Below are positions 63,491 through 64,000 of a stretch of DNA of 64,000 bases, in pieces. The number at the start of each line of letters is the position of its first letter. Within the stretch, counting starts at the first letter, position 1. A program made the position numbers and the translations under genes. Source of the stretch: Moniliophthora roreri (taxonomy: Eukaryota > Basidiomycota > Agaricomycetes > Agaricales > Marasmiaceae); assembly GCA_001466705.2 (NCBI GenBank), contig LATX02000189.1, forward strand, positions 558,001-622,000. Direction: 5' to 3'. Below the pieces are notes generated by a model. It had not been told where the DNA came from, searched no databases, and saw only the letters and a list, made by a program, of their open reading frames with translations.

Positions 63491-64000
63491 CTATTTCTTT
63501 CGAGAAATGATAACTAAGGTTCGGTAGGGGTACTTGAACACGCCTTGTGCCTCATCAATCCATTCCTTACCCTCGCCTCGTTCGAGGATTCCCTGAGTGT
63601 CTTCAATAACGCTGGACTTTTCAGCTTCAGGCAGCACCGCGATGTAGCTCTTGGAGCAGGCTCGGTCTACAGTGAGGTCGACTGTAGCCGGTATTTCGTA
63701 GGTCCAAGTCTTCTCTTCAGGAGGGTTGAATGCAGCTTGGTAGGAAGACGTATCGAACGCCTTGCGCCAAAGATTCAGACGGAATTGGGGGGTCCCGTTT
63801 TCGTGCCTTTCGATACGATCACGTAGTTGTGCGACCCATGGAGCAGCATCTCTACGACATGATGTGAGAAAGAGAACGGAGTTCAGAGGTGGACTTGCCG
63901 CACCTGTCTTCCAAGTTCCAAATAAAGGCAACACATCCGTTAGGTTTCAGCACACGAGCAAACTCTTGGGAGGCACGATCATAGTCTGGACACCAATGGA
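63491..64000 (-). CDS. SAM-dependent methyltransferase (class I), 5' part beyond the window
   Basis: Only the C-terminal part lies inside. At the right edge the frame gives HWCPDYDRASQEFARVLKP and NGCVAFIWNLED, the post-motif region of small-molecule methyltransferases (HW.......VLKPGG...WN.ED). An intron (GTGCGG...TCGTAG) joins RDAAPWVAQLRDRIERHENG. The C-terminus reads FRLNLWRKAFDTSSYQAAF, CSKSYIAVLPEAEKSSVIED and ends FKYPYRTLVIISRKK at 63491. It resembles yeast Crg1/trans-aconitate-type enzymes in this segment. The SAM-binding motif itself is outside, so substrate and completeness are unknown. Confidence 0.8.

Overview
The window looks like nuclear DNA of a mushroom-forming basidiomycete (Agaricomycetes). 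The signs are dense genes broken by many short GT-AG introns of about 50-60 bp, a fungal-style complement (transhydrogenase, KEOPS kinase Bud32, Csm3/Swi3, Cmr1, Coq11-like and Coa8-like proteins, ATG2-like protein), F-box/LRR proteins of the agaric type and a DUF6534-type membrane protein. I saw no virus, phage, CRISPR array, rRNA or convincing tRNA. All gene models were read by eye. Outer ends are usually firm; internal splice sites are given only where they were checked.

Layout. 0-17 kb is mostly housekeeping: mitochondrial NAD(P) transhydrogenase (+), a nucleotide-sugar transporter (-), a Ser/Thr-rich single-pass membrane protein (-), a Crb2/Rad9/53BP1-type checkpoint mediator (+), N-myristoyltransferase (-) and a second Thr/Ser-rich single-pass membrane protein (+). 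17-24 kb is an accessory stretch: a frameshifted F-box pseudogene, an apparently intact F-box gene whose start codon is cut off by an intron, and a many-intron DUF6534-like membrane gene. 24-46.5 kb is again housekeeping: Bud32, a mitochondrial J-protein, Csm3/Swi3, the N-terminal methyltransferase Tae1, adenylate kinase, a short ATG2-like gene, a Coq11-like oxidoreductase, a secreted expansin-like protein with repeats, SCAMP, poly(A)-binding protein, CCT8 and a membrane SDR. 46.5-49.4 kb is a second accessory patch with a decayed F-box copy in opposite orientation. 49.4-64 kb holds a small conserved basic protein, TatD nuclease, Cmr1, an unknown conserved protein, a mitochondrial SAP-domain protein, Coa8-like protein, Nup133, histone H2B and a methyltransferase cut by the right edge.

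Functional threads. Several genes concern chromosome replication and damage signalling (Crb2-like, Csm3, Cmr1, H2B; possibly TatD). Four of these have the MCB-like hexamer ACGCGT near the start (two copies for Crb2-like), which fits G1/S control but is not proof of it. A mitochondrial set (transhydrogenase, J-protein, adenylate kinase, Coq11-like, SAP protein, Coa8-like) is scattered through the window. Gene pairs are often divergent over very short spacers of 62-108 bp. At least five genes have first coding exons of 3-20 nt.
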